Made by a program: the position numbers and the translations under genes
Notes under the pieces: model-generated
Told to the model about the DNA's origin: nothing
Seen by the model: the letters and a program-made list of their open reading frames with translations, nothing else
Database searches by the model: none
In this document: positions 27,091 through 34,496 of the stretch, in pieces
Numbering within the stretch: the first letter of the stretch is position 1
Layout of the letters: each line of letters starts with the position of its first letter
Assembly (NCBI RefSeq): GCF_002155425.1
Contig: NZ_MUYG01000008.1
Coordinates: 124,001-188,000, forward strand
Reading direction: 5' to 3'
DNA: 64,000 nucleotides
Source of the DNA: Erythrobacter donghaensis
GTDB taxonomy: Bacteria > Pseudomonadota > Alphaproteobacteria > Sphingomonadales > Sphingomonadaceae

Positions 27091-27882
27091 ATGATCCGAA
27101 TTTCTGCGACGCGATATGGCCGCGGCCTGCTGGCGGCGATGCTGGTGCTGGGCACCCCGGCGATGGCACAGGATGCCCCGCCGCCGATGGCCCCGCCGCA
27201 GAACCGAGTGGCAGTGCCGCCCGCGGCAGGCAAGCTCGCCAATCCGCAGCCCGATCATCCCGCCTATTCCGATCTGATCATCGCGATCGAAGGCGCGGTC
27301 GACAAGGAAGTCGTGCTCGGCAATGCCATGGCGGTGGTCGGCCAGCAGCTGCGTGCCGATCCCAATGTCGGCGCGGCCGAGGCGGTCAGCCCGGGGCTGG
27401 TGGACGAGATTCTCGCCGGGATGCGTCCGGTGATCGACCGGCACAATGACCGCGTCACCAAGGATTATCGCCCGCGCATGATGGCGGTGATGGCCGATTA
27501 TCTCACCCCCGAAGAGGCGAGCGGCGTGGCGGCCTTCTATCGCTCGGATCTCGGCCGCAAGCTGATGAGCGGGGTGATCTCCAACTACAACATGGAAAGC
27601 GTGATCGCTGCGGGCATGAAGGAACAGCAGGTGACCGAGGCGCAGGTGCGCGGCGACATCACCGAAGCCGTGACCAAGGGCATGGCCCAGATGGACAAGA
27701 GCGACATCGAGGCGATCGGCCGTGAGGCGCTCGCCAACCCGGCGCTGCTGAAGCTCCAGCGGATCAGCCCGCAGATCAACCGCCTGCGCACCCAGATGGA
27801 GAACGAGCCGCTCAGCCCCGCCGACGATGCGGAAATCGTGGCAGTCGTGGAGGCGGTCTTCGCCAAGCGCTTCCCGCAGTAA
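27091..27882 (+). CDS. DUF2059 domain protein, periplasmic
   Basis: A 263-residue protein with a signal peptide (GRGLLAAMLVLGTPAMAQ) and then a proline-rich linker. The DUF2059 core is recognised by MMAVMADYLTPEEASGVAAF and YRSDLGRKLMSGVI. Function is unknown for the family. It is divergent from the amidohydrolase gene and convergent with the MipA/OmpV gene, whose stop is six bases away. Confidence 0.82.
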   Translation: MIRISATRYGRGLLAAMLVLGTPAMAQDAPPPMAPPQNRVAVPPAAGKLANPQPDHPAYSDLIIAIEGAVDKEVVLGNAMAVVGQQLRADPNVGAAEAVSPGLVDEILAGMRPVIDRHNDRVTKDYRPRMMAVMADYLTPEEASGVAAFYRSDLGRKLMSGVISNYNMESVIAAGMKEQQVTEAQVRGDITEAVTKGMAQMDKSDIEAIGREALANPALLKLQRISPQINRLRTQMENEPLSPADDAEIVAVVEAVFAKRFPQ

Positions 27883-27888
27883 ACCCGA

Positions 27889-28830
27889 TCAGAACGTGTA
27901 GGCGAGCCCCAGCCCGAGGATGAACTGGTTGGGATCGCCGCGCGTGGCGGTGTAGGGCGTGTCGGCAGCGTCGCCCAGCAGGCGCGACATGCCGCCGATG
28001 CCGGTGATCGCCCAGCCGCCGTTCAGCGGCTTCCCGTCGAGATCGTATGTCAGGATCGCGACCGTGCCGATGCGGTTGAGCCCGCCCCCGGCGCGGAATT
28101 GCGGCAGGCCGGTGGCGGTCGCCTGCGCGGGGCTGACGCTGAAGTAGTAGTCGGCAAAGCTGTCATCGACGAACTCGGCGCTCGCCTGCACCTGCAAGGC
28201 AAAGCTGCGCCCCACCGGCGCGCGGTAGCTGATCTGCGGCTCGACGATCATCCCGCCATGCGCGCCCAGCACATCCCAGCGGGTCTGCACGCCGAGGCTC
28301 AACTGGTCGAAGGGCTTGACCACATTGGGGAAGGCCACCGCGACATTGCCGCCCACCTCCAGCGCCGCATCAAGCTTGCCCGCGCGCGCCACCACCTCGT
28401 CACGGATGCGGTTGTTGCGATCGTTGCGGAACCGGAACGCCGGGCCGAAGGCGACGCGCGGCCCCTTGCGCGGAGCGAAGGAGGGCTTGGCCGAATTGAG
28501 ATCGAGCACGAAGCCCGGCCCGTTGGGGCTGATCCCCACCCCGCCCACGCGGCCCACGATCAGCGGCAGGGGGAAGGCGATGTAATCGTCCGACCCGGCA
28601 TAGCTCGGCACCATCCCGACGCCGAGGCCGATGGTCGCCCAGGTCTCGTCGAACACTGGCCGCGCGAAGGCGAAGGGCGGCGCGCCGGAGGCAGGCGCCT
28701 GCGGGGCGGGCTGGACGGTGACTTCGGCTTGGGCCTCAGCAGCGGCATCTTCGCGCTCCTCGGCAAGAGTGGAACTGGCGGCGAGCGCGGCCATCAGCGC
28801 CAGCGGGGACAGCATCGGGCGAGGGAACAT
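27889..28830 (-). CDS. MipA/OmpV family outer-membrane protein
   Basis: A 313-residue beta-barrel protein starting MFPRPMLSPLALMAALAASS with a signal peptide, then a Pro/Ala linker. WATIGLGVGMVPSYAGSDDY, AFGPAFRFR and the terminal ILGLGLAYTF (C-terminal aromatic residue for BAM recognition) are typical. Members act as scaffolds for murein enzymes or as stress-related porins. Two copies of CCTTGTTGCAGGGGC lie just before the start and a 14-base palindrome lies further upstream. Confidence 0.86.
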   Translation of the reverse strand: MFPRPMLSPLALMAALAASSTLAEEREDAAAEAQAEVTVQPAPQAPASGAPPFAFARPVFDETWATIGLGVGMVPSYAGSDDYIAFPLPLIVGRVGGVGISPNGPGFVLDLNSAKPSFAPRKGPRVAFGPAFRFRNDRNNRIRDEVVARAGKLDAALEVGGNVAVAFPNVVKPFDQLSLGVQTRWDVLGAHGGMIVEPQISYRAPVGRSFALQVQASAEFVDDSFADYYFSVSPAQATATGLPQFRAGGGLNRIGTVAILTYDLDGKPLNGGWAITGIGGMSRLLGDAADTPYTATRGDPNQFILGLGLAYTF

Positions 28831-28838
28831 GGTGCGAT

Positions 28839-28880
28839 CCTTGTTGCAGGGGCCGTCTAGCAGGGCCTTGTTGCAGGGGC
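28839..28880. repeat. two 15-base direct repeats before the MipA/OmpV start
   Basis: CCTTGTTGCAGGGGC occurs at 28839-28853 and again at 28866-28880, 27 bases apart (centre to centre), in the leader of the minus-strand gene. The arrangement could be a double binding site or a small duplication that also altered an upstream reading frame. Confidence 0.7.
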
Positions 28881-28929
28881 GGCGGGGTTGCCACCTCAAA
28901 CAGCGGCGCGCGCTTAGGTTCCTGGGCGA

Positions 28930-28943
28930 GATGTTGCAACATC
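28930..28943. promoter_or_regulatory. perfect 14-base palindrome between mipA-type gene and crtY
   Basis: GATGTTGCAACATC is fully self-complementary and lies in the shared upstream region, 57 bases before crtY and 100 bases before the divergent outer-membrane gene. It looks like the operator of a dimeric repressor (LacI or GntR type). It does not match the PpsR (TGT-N12-ACA) or FnrL patterns. Confidence 0.5.
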
Positions 28944-28999
28944 ATGTTTGCGCTTGCGCGATTGCCCATCGCGCGAGGCTGGCCTAGGGCAGAGGCTTG

Positions 29000-30280
29000 A
29001 TGGTCGATTCACCCCCCAATCCGGCACCGCACGCGCCTGCCTCGCAAGCGGGTGCTCCCCGCGGCGACGCCGCCCCGCTCGATGTCGCTATCGTCGGCGG
29101 CGGGCTGGCCGGCGGGCTGATCGCGCTCGCGCTGCACCGCCACGCGCCCGGCTGCCGCTTCGTGGTGATTGAGGCGGGCCGGACATTCGGCGGGCACCAC
29201 CGCTGGAGCTGGTTCGAAACCGACATCCGCCCAGGCGCGCGCGGGCTGATGGCAGGCTTCCAGCTCAATGGCTGGGACGAAGGCTACGACATCACCTTCC
29301 CCGCCTATGGCCGCACCCTGCCGACCGGCTATCGCTCGCTCGCCAGCGCCGAATTCCACCGCGCATTGATGGACGAACTGCCCGGCGAATGCGTGATGCT
29401 GGGCACCAAGGCCGCCAGCCTTGATGCGGGCGGCGTGACGCTGAGCGATGGGAGCCGGATCGCGGCAAAGCGCGTGATGGATTGCCGTCCCTTCGCTCCG
29501 TCCAAGGCGCTGTCGGGCGGTTGGCAGGTGTTCCTCGGCCAGCAATATCGCTGCGAGACGCCGCACGGCCTCACCCGCCCTGTGATCATGGATGCGAGCG
29601 TCGACCAGCTTGCCCCCTACGGCAATGGCGAGGCCTATCGCTTCGTCTATGTCCTGCCGCTGTCGCCCACCGATGTCTTCATCGAAGACACCTACTATGC
29701 CGATCAGCCGAAAATGGACGCCGAGGTGCTGAAGGGCCGCATCGCCGAATATGCCCACCACAAGGGCTGGAAGGGCGAAATCGTCGATCAGGAAGCGGGC
29801 ATCCTGCCGGTGATCTCGGGCGGAGATTTTGGCGCAGCCAGCGCCGAGGTCGCAATCCCCGGTGTCGCGCTGGCAGGCGCGCGCGGCGGCTTTTCGCACC
29901 CGCTCACCAGCTACACCGTGCCGTTCGCGGTCGATAATGCGCTGGCAATCGCCCACCTTCTCGCCCGCAAGCCCGACCTTTCGGGCGCGGAGCTTGCCGC
30001 CTTCTGCCAGCGCCGCGCCAAGCGCCACTGGCGCACGACGGCCTATTACCGGATGCTCAGCCGGATGCTGTTCGAGGCCGCCGAGCCGGGCAAGCGGGTG
30101 GTGGTGTTCGAACATTTCTACGCGCTGCAAGGCCGGCTGGTGGAGCGCTTCTACGCAGGCAAGTCGACCTGGCCCGATCGCCTGCGCATCCTTACCGGCA
30201 AGCCGCCCGTAGCTATCCCCCGCGCGATCCGCGCGCTATTTTCTTCAGGCAAGCCCCTCAACATGGAGACCCCGGCATGA
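29000..30280 (+). CDS. crtY: lycopene beta-cyclase
   Basis: A 426-residue flavoprotein that cyclises lycopene to beta-carotene. The nucleotide-binding motif is VAIVGGGLAGGLIALAL near residue 30. CrtY signatures follow: FGGHHRWSWFETD, VFIEDTYYAD and GGFSHPLTSYTVPFAVDNAL. GCAGAGG lies five bases before the ATG; an in-frame TTG at 28997 is ignored. A 28-residue Ala/Pro-rich N-terminal extension is unusual. It opens the carotenoid operon, and its stop overlaps crtI by ATGA. Confidence 0.95.
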   Translation: MVDSPPNPAPHAPASQAGAPRGDAAPLDVAIVGGGLAGGLIALALHRHAPGCRFVVIEAGRTFGGHHRWSWFETDIRPGARGLMAGFQLNGWDEGYDITFPAYGRTLPTGYRSLASAEFHRALMDELPGECVMLGTKAASLDAGGVTLSDGSRIAAKRVMDCRPFAPSKALSGGWQVFLGQQYRCETPHGLTRPVIMDASVDQLAPYGNGEAYRFVYVLPLSPTDVFIEDTYYADQPKMDAEVLKGRIAEYAHHKGWKGEIVDQEAGILPVISGGDFGAASAEVAIPGVALAGARGGFSHPLTSYTVPFAVDNALAIAHLLARKPDLSGAELAAFCQRRAKRHWRTTAYYRMLSRMLFEAAEPGKRVVVFEHFYALQGRLVERFYAGKSTWPDRLRILTGKPPVAIPRAIRALFSSGKPLNMETPA

Positions 30281-31839
30281 ACGCCGATGCGAAGCTGAAC
30301 CTTTCGGGTGCGAAAGGCGTGAACCCGGCGCTGGCCGAACGCTATGCCGGCCGCACCGCCTGCGTGATCGGATCGGGCTTTGGCGGCATGGCGCTCGCCA
30401 TCCGGCTGCAATCGGCCGGGATCACCACCACCGTGATCGAAAGCCGCGACAAGCCGGGCGGGCGCGCCTATTTCTGGGAGCGTGACGGCTTCACCTTCGA
30501 CGGCGGGCCGACGGTGATCACCGATCCGCCCTGTCTCAAGGAACTCTGGGCGCTGACCGGCCACGACATCGCCGAAGATGTCGAACTGATGCCGGTGATG
30601 CCTTTCTACCGCCTCAACTGGCCCGACGGCACGAATTTCGACTATTCGAACGACGAAACGAGCCTCAACGCCGAGATCGCCAAGCTCAATCCGGCGGATG
30701 TCGCGGGCTATGCGCGCTTCCTCGAATATTCCGAGCGGGTCTACAAGGAAGGCTACCTGAAGCTCGGCACCGTGCCGTTCCTCGATTTCAAATCGATGCT
30801 GAAGGCCGCGCCTGCGCTGATCAAGGAGCAGGCCTGGCGTTCGGTCTACGGCATGGTTTCCAGCTATGTCGAGAACGAGAAGCTGCGCGAGGCGCTGAGC
30901 TTCCACACGCTGCTGGTCGGCGGCAACCCGATGAACACCTCGTCGATCTATGCCCTGATCCACAAGCTCGAAAAGGACGGCGGCGTGTGGTGGGCGCGCG
31001 GCGGGACCAACCGGCTGATCGCGGGCATGGTCCGCCATTTCGAGCGTTTGGGCGGCACGATGCGCGTCGGCGATCCGGTGGTGCAGGTGCACACGCTGGG
31101 CACCAAGGCCACGGAAGTCGAGACCAAGAGCGGCTTCCGCCAGCGCTTCGATGCGGTCGCCAGCAATGCCGACATCATGCATTCCTACAAGGATCTGATG
31201 TCAAACAGCGCGCGCGGCAAGCAGATGGCGAAGTCGCTGAACCGCAAGAGCTACAGCCCCTCGCTCTTCGTCGTCCACTTCGGGCTGGAGGGCACCTGGC
31301 CGGGCATCCCGCATCACATGATCCTGTTCGCCAAGCGCTACAAGGGCCTGCTGGACGACATCTACAAGAACGGCGTCATCCCGGAAGATTTCGCGATCTA
31401 CCTCCACCACCCGACCGTCAGCGACCCCTCGATGGCCCCGGCAGGCAAGAGCACCTTCTACGCGCTCGTCCCCGTCAGCCACATGGGCAAGATGCCGCTG
31501 GACTGGGACGAGGTCGGCCCCAAGCTTGAAAAGATGATCCTCGACGAGCTCGGCCGCCGGTTGATCCCCGACATCCACGACCGGATCGTCACCAAGTTCA
31601 GCTACGCGCCCACAGACTTCAAGGCCGATCTCAACGCCCACATGGGCAGCGCCTTCAGCCTCGAGCCCGTACTGTGGCAGAGCGCCTGGCTGCGCGGCCA
31701 CAACCGCGATGACGTGATCGACAACTACTACCTCGTCGGCGCGGGCACGCACCCCGGCGCAGGCATCCCCGGCGTGGTCGGCAGCGCCAAGGCCACCGCC
31801 GGCCTGATGCTGGAGGATCTCGCCAAGGTGCCTGCGTGA
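30277..31839 (+). CDS. crtI: phytoene desaturase
   Basis: A 520-residue FAD enzyme that converts phytoene to lycopene. The N-terminal dinucleotide motif is VIGSGFGGMALAIRLQSAGI, followed by ESRDKPGGRAYFWERDGFTF and DGGPTVITDP. The bacterial CrtI C-terminal signature HPGAGIPGVVGSAKATAGLM is complete. The start overlaps crtY and the stop overlaps the next gene (GTGA), indicating one transcript. Length is typical. Confidence 0.97.
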   Translation: MNADAKLNLSGAKGVNPALAERYAGRTACVIGSGFGGMALAIRLQSAGITTTVIESRDKPGGRAYFWERDGFTFDGGPTVITDPPCLKELWALTGHDIAEDVELMPVMPFYRLNWPDGTNFDYSNDETSLNAEIAKLNPADVAGYARFLEYSERVYKEGYLKLGTVPFLDFKSMLKAAPALIKEQAWRSVYGMVSSYVENEKLREALSFHTLLVGGNPMNTSSIYALIHKLEKDGGVWWARGGTNRLIAGMVRHFERLGGTMRVGDPVVQVHTLGTKATEVETKSGFRQRFDAVASNADIMHSYKDLMSNSARGKQMAKSLNRKSYSPSLFVVHFGLEGTWPGIPHHMILFAKRYKGLLDDIYKNGVIPEDFAIYLHHPTVSDPSMAPAGKSTFYALVPVSHMGKMPLDWDEVGPKLEKMILDELGRRLIPDIHDRIVTKFSYAPTDFKADLNAHMGSAFSLEPVLWQSAWLRGHNRDDVIDNYYLVGAGTHPGAGIPGVVGSAKATAGLMLEDLAKVPA

Positions 31840-32255
31840 CAGCGCTGCTCGCCGCTCTGCTGGCGGGGACGGTGTCCATGATGGGCCCCTCCCCGCTCGC
31901 CGACCTCGGGCATGCGCCGCAGTGGCAATCACTCCCGGTCGACGATCAGGGCGAGGGCTGGATCGATCCGACCTGGCATCAGCAGGCCGAAGTCGATGGA
32001 CGGCCCGTGGAACTGGTGCTGGTGCGCATGAACCTCACCGATTCCGACGGCAAGCCGATGCTCTTCGATGCGATCATGGCGGTCGATTGCCCTGCACAGA
32101 CCATCGGGATGAAGGAAAGCTGGCTGTTCCTGTCGCGCTATGGCGACAACCGGCGCGCGCCGATCACGACGATCGACATGACCTTCGCCAGCACCCCGCC
32201 TTCCATCGGAGATCTCGCGCTGCTGGCCCACGCCTGTACTGGAGAGCGGAAATAA
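31836..32255 (+). CDS. hypothetical exported protein in the carotenoid operon
   Basis: A 139-residue protein with a GTG start overlapping the crtI stop. The N-terminus MTALLAALLAGTVSMMGPSP can be a weak signal peptide. The remainder contains GWIDPTWHQQAEVDGRPVEL and AIMAVDCPAQTIGMKESWLF, which suggest a small beta-rich domain with two cysteines. No family recognised. Its stop codon abuts the left repeat of the DUF559 element, so the original continuation towards the LOG gene may have been interrupted there. Confidence 0.62.
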   Translation: MTALLAALLAGTVSMMGPSPLADLGHAPQWQSLPVDDQGEGWIDPTWHQQAEVDGRPVELVLVRMNLTDSDGKPMLFDAIMAVDCPAQTIGMKESWLFLSRYGDNRRAPITTIDMTFASTPPSIGDLALLAHACTGERK

Positions 32256-32727
32256 TCCTCCCCTTCAGGGGAGGGGGACCACCGAAGGTGGTGGAGGGGC
32301 GCGCGATGATCAGAGGCCAGAGAGACACCGTCAAAATCGCCCGGAAGCTTCGCGCGGAGATGACTCCGCCTGAAATCGCACTTTGGCAAGCACTGCGAAA
32401 GAGACCGGGCGATCACAAGTTTCGACGACAGCATCCAGCGGGAATTTATGTGCTCGATTTCTTCTGCGCAAAAGCCCAGTTGGCAATCGAAGTCGATGGA
32501 CGGGGTCACGACGCGCCGGCCGTAATCGCCAACGATCAGGCGCGATCGCGGTTTCTTCGGGAGAACGGAATTGCGACGACCCGCATTCCAGCAAAACTTG
32601 TGCTTGAAGATATCGAGGCGGTGGTTAGGCGGCTGGTGCAAATCTGTGACGAAAGACTGGAAGGCATGACCTGCTCGCCCCTCCCCCATCCTGCGGATGG
32701 TCCCCCTCCCCTTGCAGGGGAGGATTT
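32256..32727. mobile_element. DUF559 endonuclease gene enclosed in inverted repeats
   Basis: Left repeat 32256-32302 and right repeat 32676-32727 are inverted copies of a two-hairpin unit: CCTCCCC-loop-GGGGAGG, GG, a second hairpin (ACCACC-GAA-GGTGGT on the left), then GGAGGGGCG. The only gene between is the DUF559 nuclease. The same unit pair, without a gene, lies at 36363-36487. No target duplication could be recognised. Mobility is inference. Confidence 0.55.
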
Positions 32728-32731
32728 ATGA
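32306..32731 (+). CDS. DUF559 endonuclease-fold protein (Vsr-like)
   Basis: A 141-residue protein starting MIRGQRDTVKIARKLRAEMT. DUF559 signatures: TPPEIALWQALRKRPGDHKF, RRQHPAGIYVLDFFC and LAIEVDGRGHDAP. The PD-(D/E)xK-type site is formed by E23, D51, E62 and D64, as in the very-short-patch repair nuclease. The last 20 or so residues (CSPLPHPADGPPPLAGEDL) are encoded by the right repeat, and the stop overlaps the LOG start (ATGA). It interrupts an otherwise carotenoid-type operon. DUF559 proteins are often linked to repeats in this order; biochemical role unknown. Confidence 0.85.
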   Translation: MIRGQRDTVKIARKLRAEMTPPEIALWQALRKRPGDHKFRRQHPAGIYVLDFFCAKAQLAIEVDGRGHDAPAVIANDQARSRFLRENGIATTRIPAKLVLEDIEAVVRRLVQICDERLEGMTCSPLPHPADGPPPLAGEDL

Positions 32732-33309
32732 AACGCCTCGCCATCTATTGCGGATCGGCCTCGCCCGAGGATCCGCGCTATGTCGAACTGGCCTACGCGG
32801 TCGGCGCCGAACTCGCCGCGCGCGGCATCGGGCTCGTCTATGGCGGGGGCAAACTGGGCCTCATGGGCGCGGTCGCCAAGGGCGCGAAGGCAAACGGCGG
32901 CGAGGTGATCGGCATCATTCCCGAAAGCCTCGTGCGCGCCGAGGTTGCCAATCACGACTGCGACGAACTCGTCACCGTGTCGGGCATGCACGAAAGGAAG
33001 CAGCGCTTCACCGATCTCTCGGACGGCTTCATCACCATCCCCGGCGGGGTGGGCACGATGGACGAGCTGTGGGAAGCGATGAGCTGGTCGCAGTTGGGCT
33101 ATCACTCCAAGCCCGTCGGCCTGCTCAACGCTTTCGGCTTCTACGACGATCTGCTTGCCTTCAACGCCAAGATGGCGGCGGTCGGCTTCGTGCGGCCCGC
33201 GCATCAGAACATCCTGATCGCGGCGACCTCGATCCACGAATTGCTCGCCAAGATGGAGGCCTATCAGCCCCACACCCCGATCTTCCGCATGAAGGCCGAG
33301 GAGCTCTAA
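32728..33309 (+). CDS. LOG family protein (cytokinin riboside 5'-monophosphate phosphoribohydrolase-like)
   Basis: A 193-residue Rossmann-type protein of the TIGR00730 group. MKRLAIYCGSASPEDPRY opens it, LVYGGGKLGLMGAVA follows, and the active-site signature PGGVGTMDELWEA lies near residue 108, with HERKQRF before it. Plant LOG enzymes release free cytokinin; bacterial homologues hydrolyse AMP-like nucleotides. The Shine-Dalgarno GGGGAGG (32717-32723) belongs to the right repeat of the DUF559 element. It sits between crtI and crtB, as in several sphingomonad carotenoid clusters, probably without a direct role in pigments. Confidence 0.92.
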   Translation: MKRLAIYCGSASPEDPRYVELAYAVGAELAARGIGLVYGGGKLGLMGAVAKGAKANGGEVIGIIPESLVRAEVANHDCDELVTVSGMHERKQRFTDLSDGFITIPGGVGTMDELWEAMSWSQLGYHSKPVGLLNAFGFYDDLLAFNAKMAAVGFVRPAHQNILIAATSIHELLAKMEAYQPHTPIFRMKAEEL

Positions 33310-33310
33310 T

Positions 33311-33396
33311 GTTCGTCCCCACGCGAGTCCCCGCGCAGGCGGGGACCTCAGCCAGTTACGAACGAGGCCCCCGCCTTCGCGGGGGCGCACGGGGTC
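33311..33396. repeat. intergenic inverted-repeat doublet (GTCCCCGC/GCGGGGAC type)
   Basis: Left unit GTCCCCACGCGAGTCCCCGC with its own GCAGGCGGGGAC hairpin, then a spacer CAGCCAGTTACG, then the inverted unit with GCCCCCGCCTTCGCGGGGGC and CACGGGGT. It fills the gap between the LOG gene and crtB and may form one long stem in mRNA. Confidence 0.85.
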
Positions 33397-33400
33397 TGAA

Positions 33401-34390
33401 GTGAGCATTTCCCCCGAACGCCGCGCCGCGCTGGTCGAGCACGCCCGGCTGGCGATCAAGCGCGGCTCGCAGAGCTTCTCCGCCGCCGCGCGCCTGTTCG
33501 ACCGCGAGACCCGCGAGCGCGCCTGGCTGCTCTACGCCTGGTGCCGCCGGGCGGACGACATTGCCGACAATCAGGACATGGGCGGTGAGCTGGGCGACCA
33601 GTCCGACCTTGCCGAACGCCTCGCGCGCATCCGCCGCCTGACCGCGCTCGCTTTCGAGGGCAAGCCGACGGGTGATCCGGCCTTCGATGCCTTGGGCGTG
33701 GTGGCCGCCGAGGTTGGCCTCACGCCCCAGATGGCCGAGGACGTCATCGCCGGCTTCCAACTGGACGCCGAGGACTGGCGCCCGCGCACCGAGGCGGACA
33801 TGCTGCGCTATTGCTACCATGTGGCGGGCGCGGTCGGCGTGATGATGGCGGTGGTGATGGGGGTTTCGCCAGAGGATCAGGAAACGCTCGACCGGGCGAA
33901 TGACCTCGGCCTCGCCTTCCAGCTTTCGAACATCGCACGCGACATCGTCGAGGATGACGCGGCGGGGCGCTGCTACCTGCCGATGGAGTGGCTCGCCGAA
34001 CAGGATATCGAGCCCGGCCAGCACACCAAGCCGCATCACCGTTCCGAACTCGCCGAAATGGCCGCGCGGCTGGTCGCGCTGGTCGAGAAGCACGAGGCCG
34101 CAGCGCGGGTGGGCGCGGCCAAGCTCCCCTTCCGCAGCCGCTGGGCGGTGCTCTCGGCGGCGCGCATCTATGGCGCGATCGGCCGCAAGGTGAGGAAGCG
34201 CGGGCCCGAGGCGTGGAACAGCCGCACCTATGTGCCGCGCGGCGAAAAGGCGCTGTATGGCGTGCGCGCGTTTCTCTCGGCGGTGATAAACCGCGAGAAG
34301 ATGCCCGCGGGCGGGATCGACTGGGGGATTGCGGACTATCGGCCCGCTTCCTTGTCTTCTGGTCCGCCCCAACCGTCTGCCCGGGCTTGA
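33401..34390 (+). CDS. crtB: phytoene synthase
   Basis: A 329-residue enzyme joining two geranylgeranyl diphosphates. GTG start; first aspartate-rich motif WLLYAWCRRADDIADN, then LRYCYHVAGAVGVMMAVVMG, and second motif FQLSNIARDIVEDDAAGRCY. The last 12 residues (LSSGPPQPSARA) are encoded by the next intergenic repeat, which supplies the stop codon, so the natural C-terminus was probably shorter or different. Closes the carotenoid cluster. Confidence 0.96.
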   Translation: MSISPERRAALVEHARLAIKRGSQSFSAAARLFDRETRERAWLLYAWCRRADDIADNQDMGGELGDQSDLAERLARIRRLTALAFEGKPTGDPAFDALGVVAAEVGLTPQMAEDVIAGFQLDAEDWRPRTEADMLRYCYHVAGAVGVMMAVVMGVSPEDQETLDRANDLGLAFQLSNIARDIVEDDAAGRCYLPMEWLAEQDIEPGQHTKPHHRSELAEMAARLVALVEKHEAAARVGAAKLPFRSRWAVLSAARIYGAIGRKVRKRGPEAWNSRTYVPRGEKALYGVRAFLSAVINREKMPAGGIDWGIADYRPASLSSGPPQPSARA

Positions 34391-34459
34391 CCCGGGGCCC
34401 CGCTTGTTCTGAGCGGGCACGAAGGAAGCGGGGTCCCGGCTCGGTGACCGGGAAGACGT
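34374..34459. repeat. intergenic inverted-repeat doublet (CCCGGG..CCCCGCTT type)
   Basis: CGTCTGCCCGGGCTTGACCC with GGGGCCCCGCTT on the left faces GAAGCGGGGTCCCGGCTCGG with TGACCGGGAAGACG on the right, separated by about 20 bases. The left arm encodes the tail and stop of crtB. The right end lies 37 bases before the carboxylase start. Confidence 0.85.
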
Positions 34460-34496
34460 AGTTTCTTTTGCAACCAAGCCGGGCTAATCCGGGACC

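Noticed and set aside
29000-34390. Photosynthesis gene cluster
   Set aside because: Many Erythrobacteraceae have one, but no bch, puf or puh genes are seen here. The carotenoid genes are crtY/I/B only.
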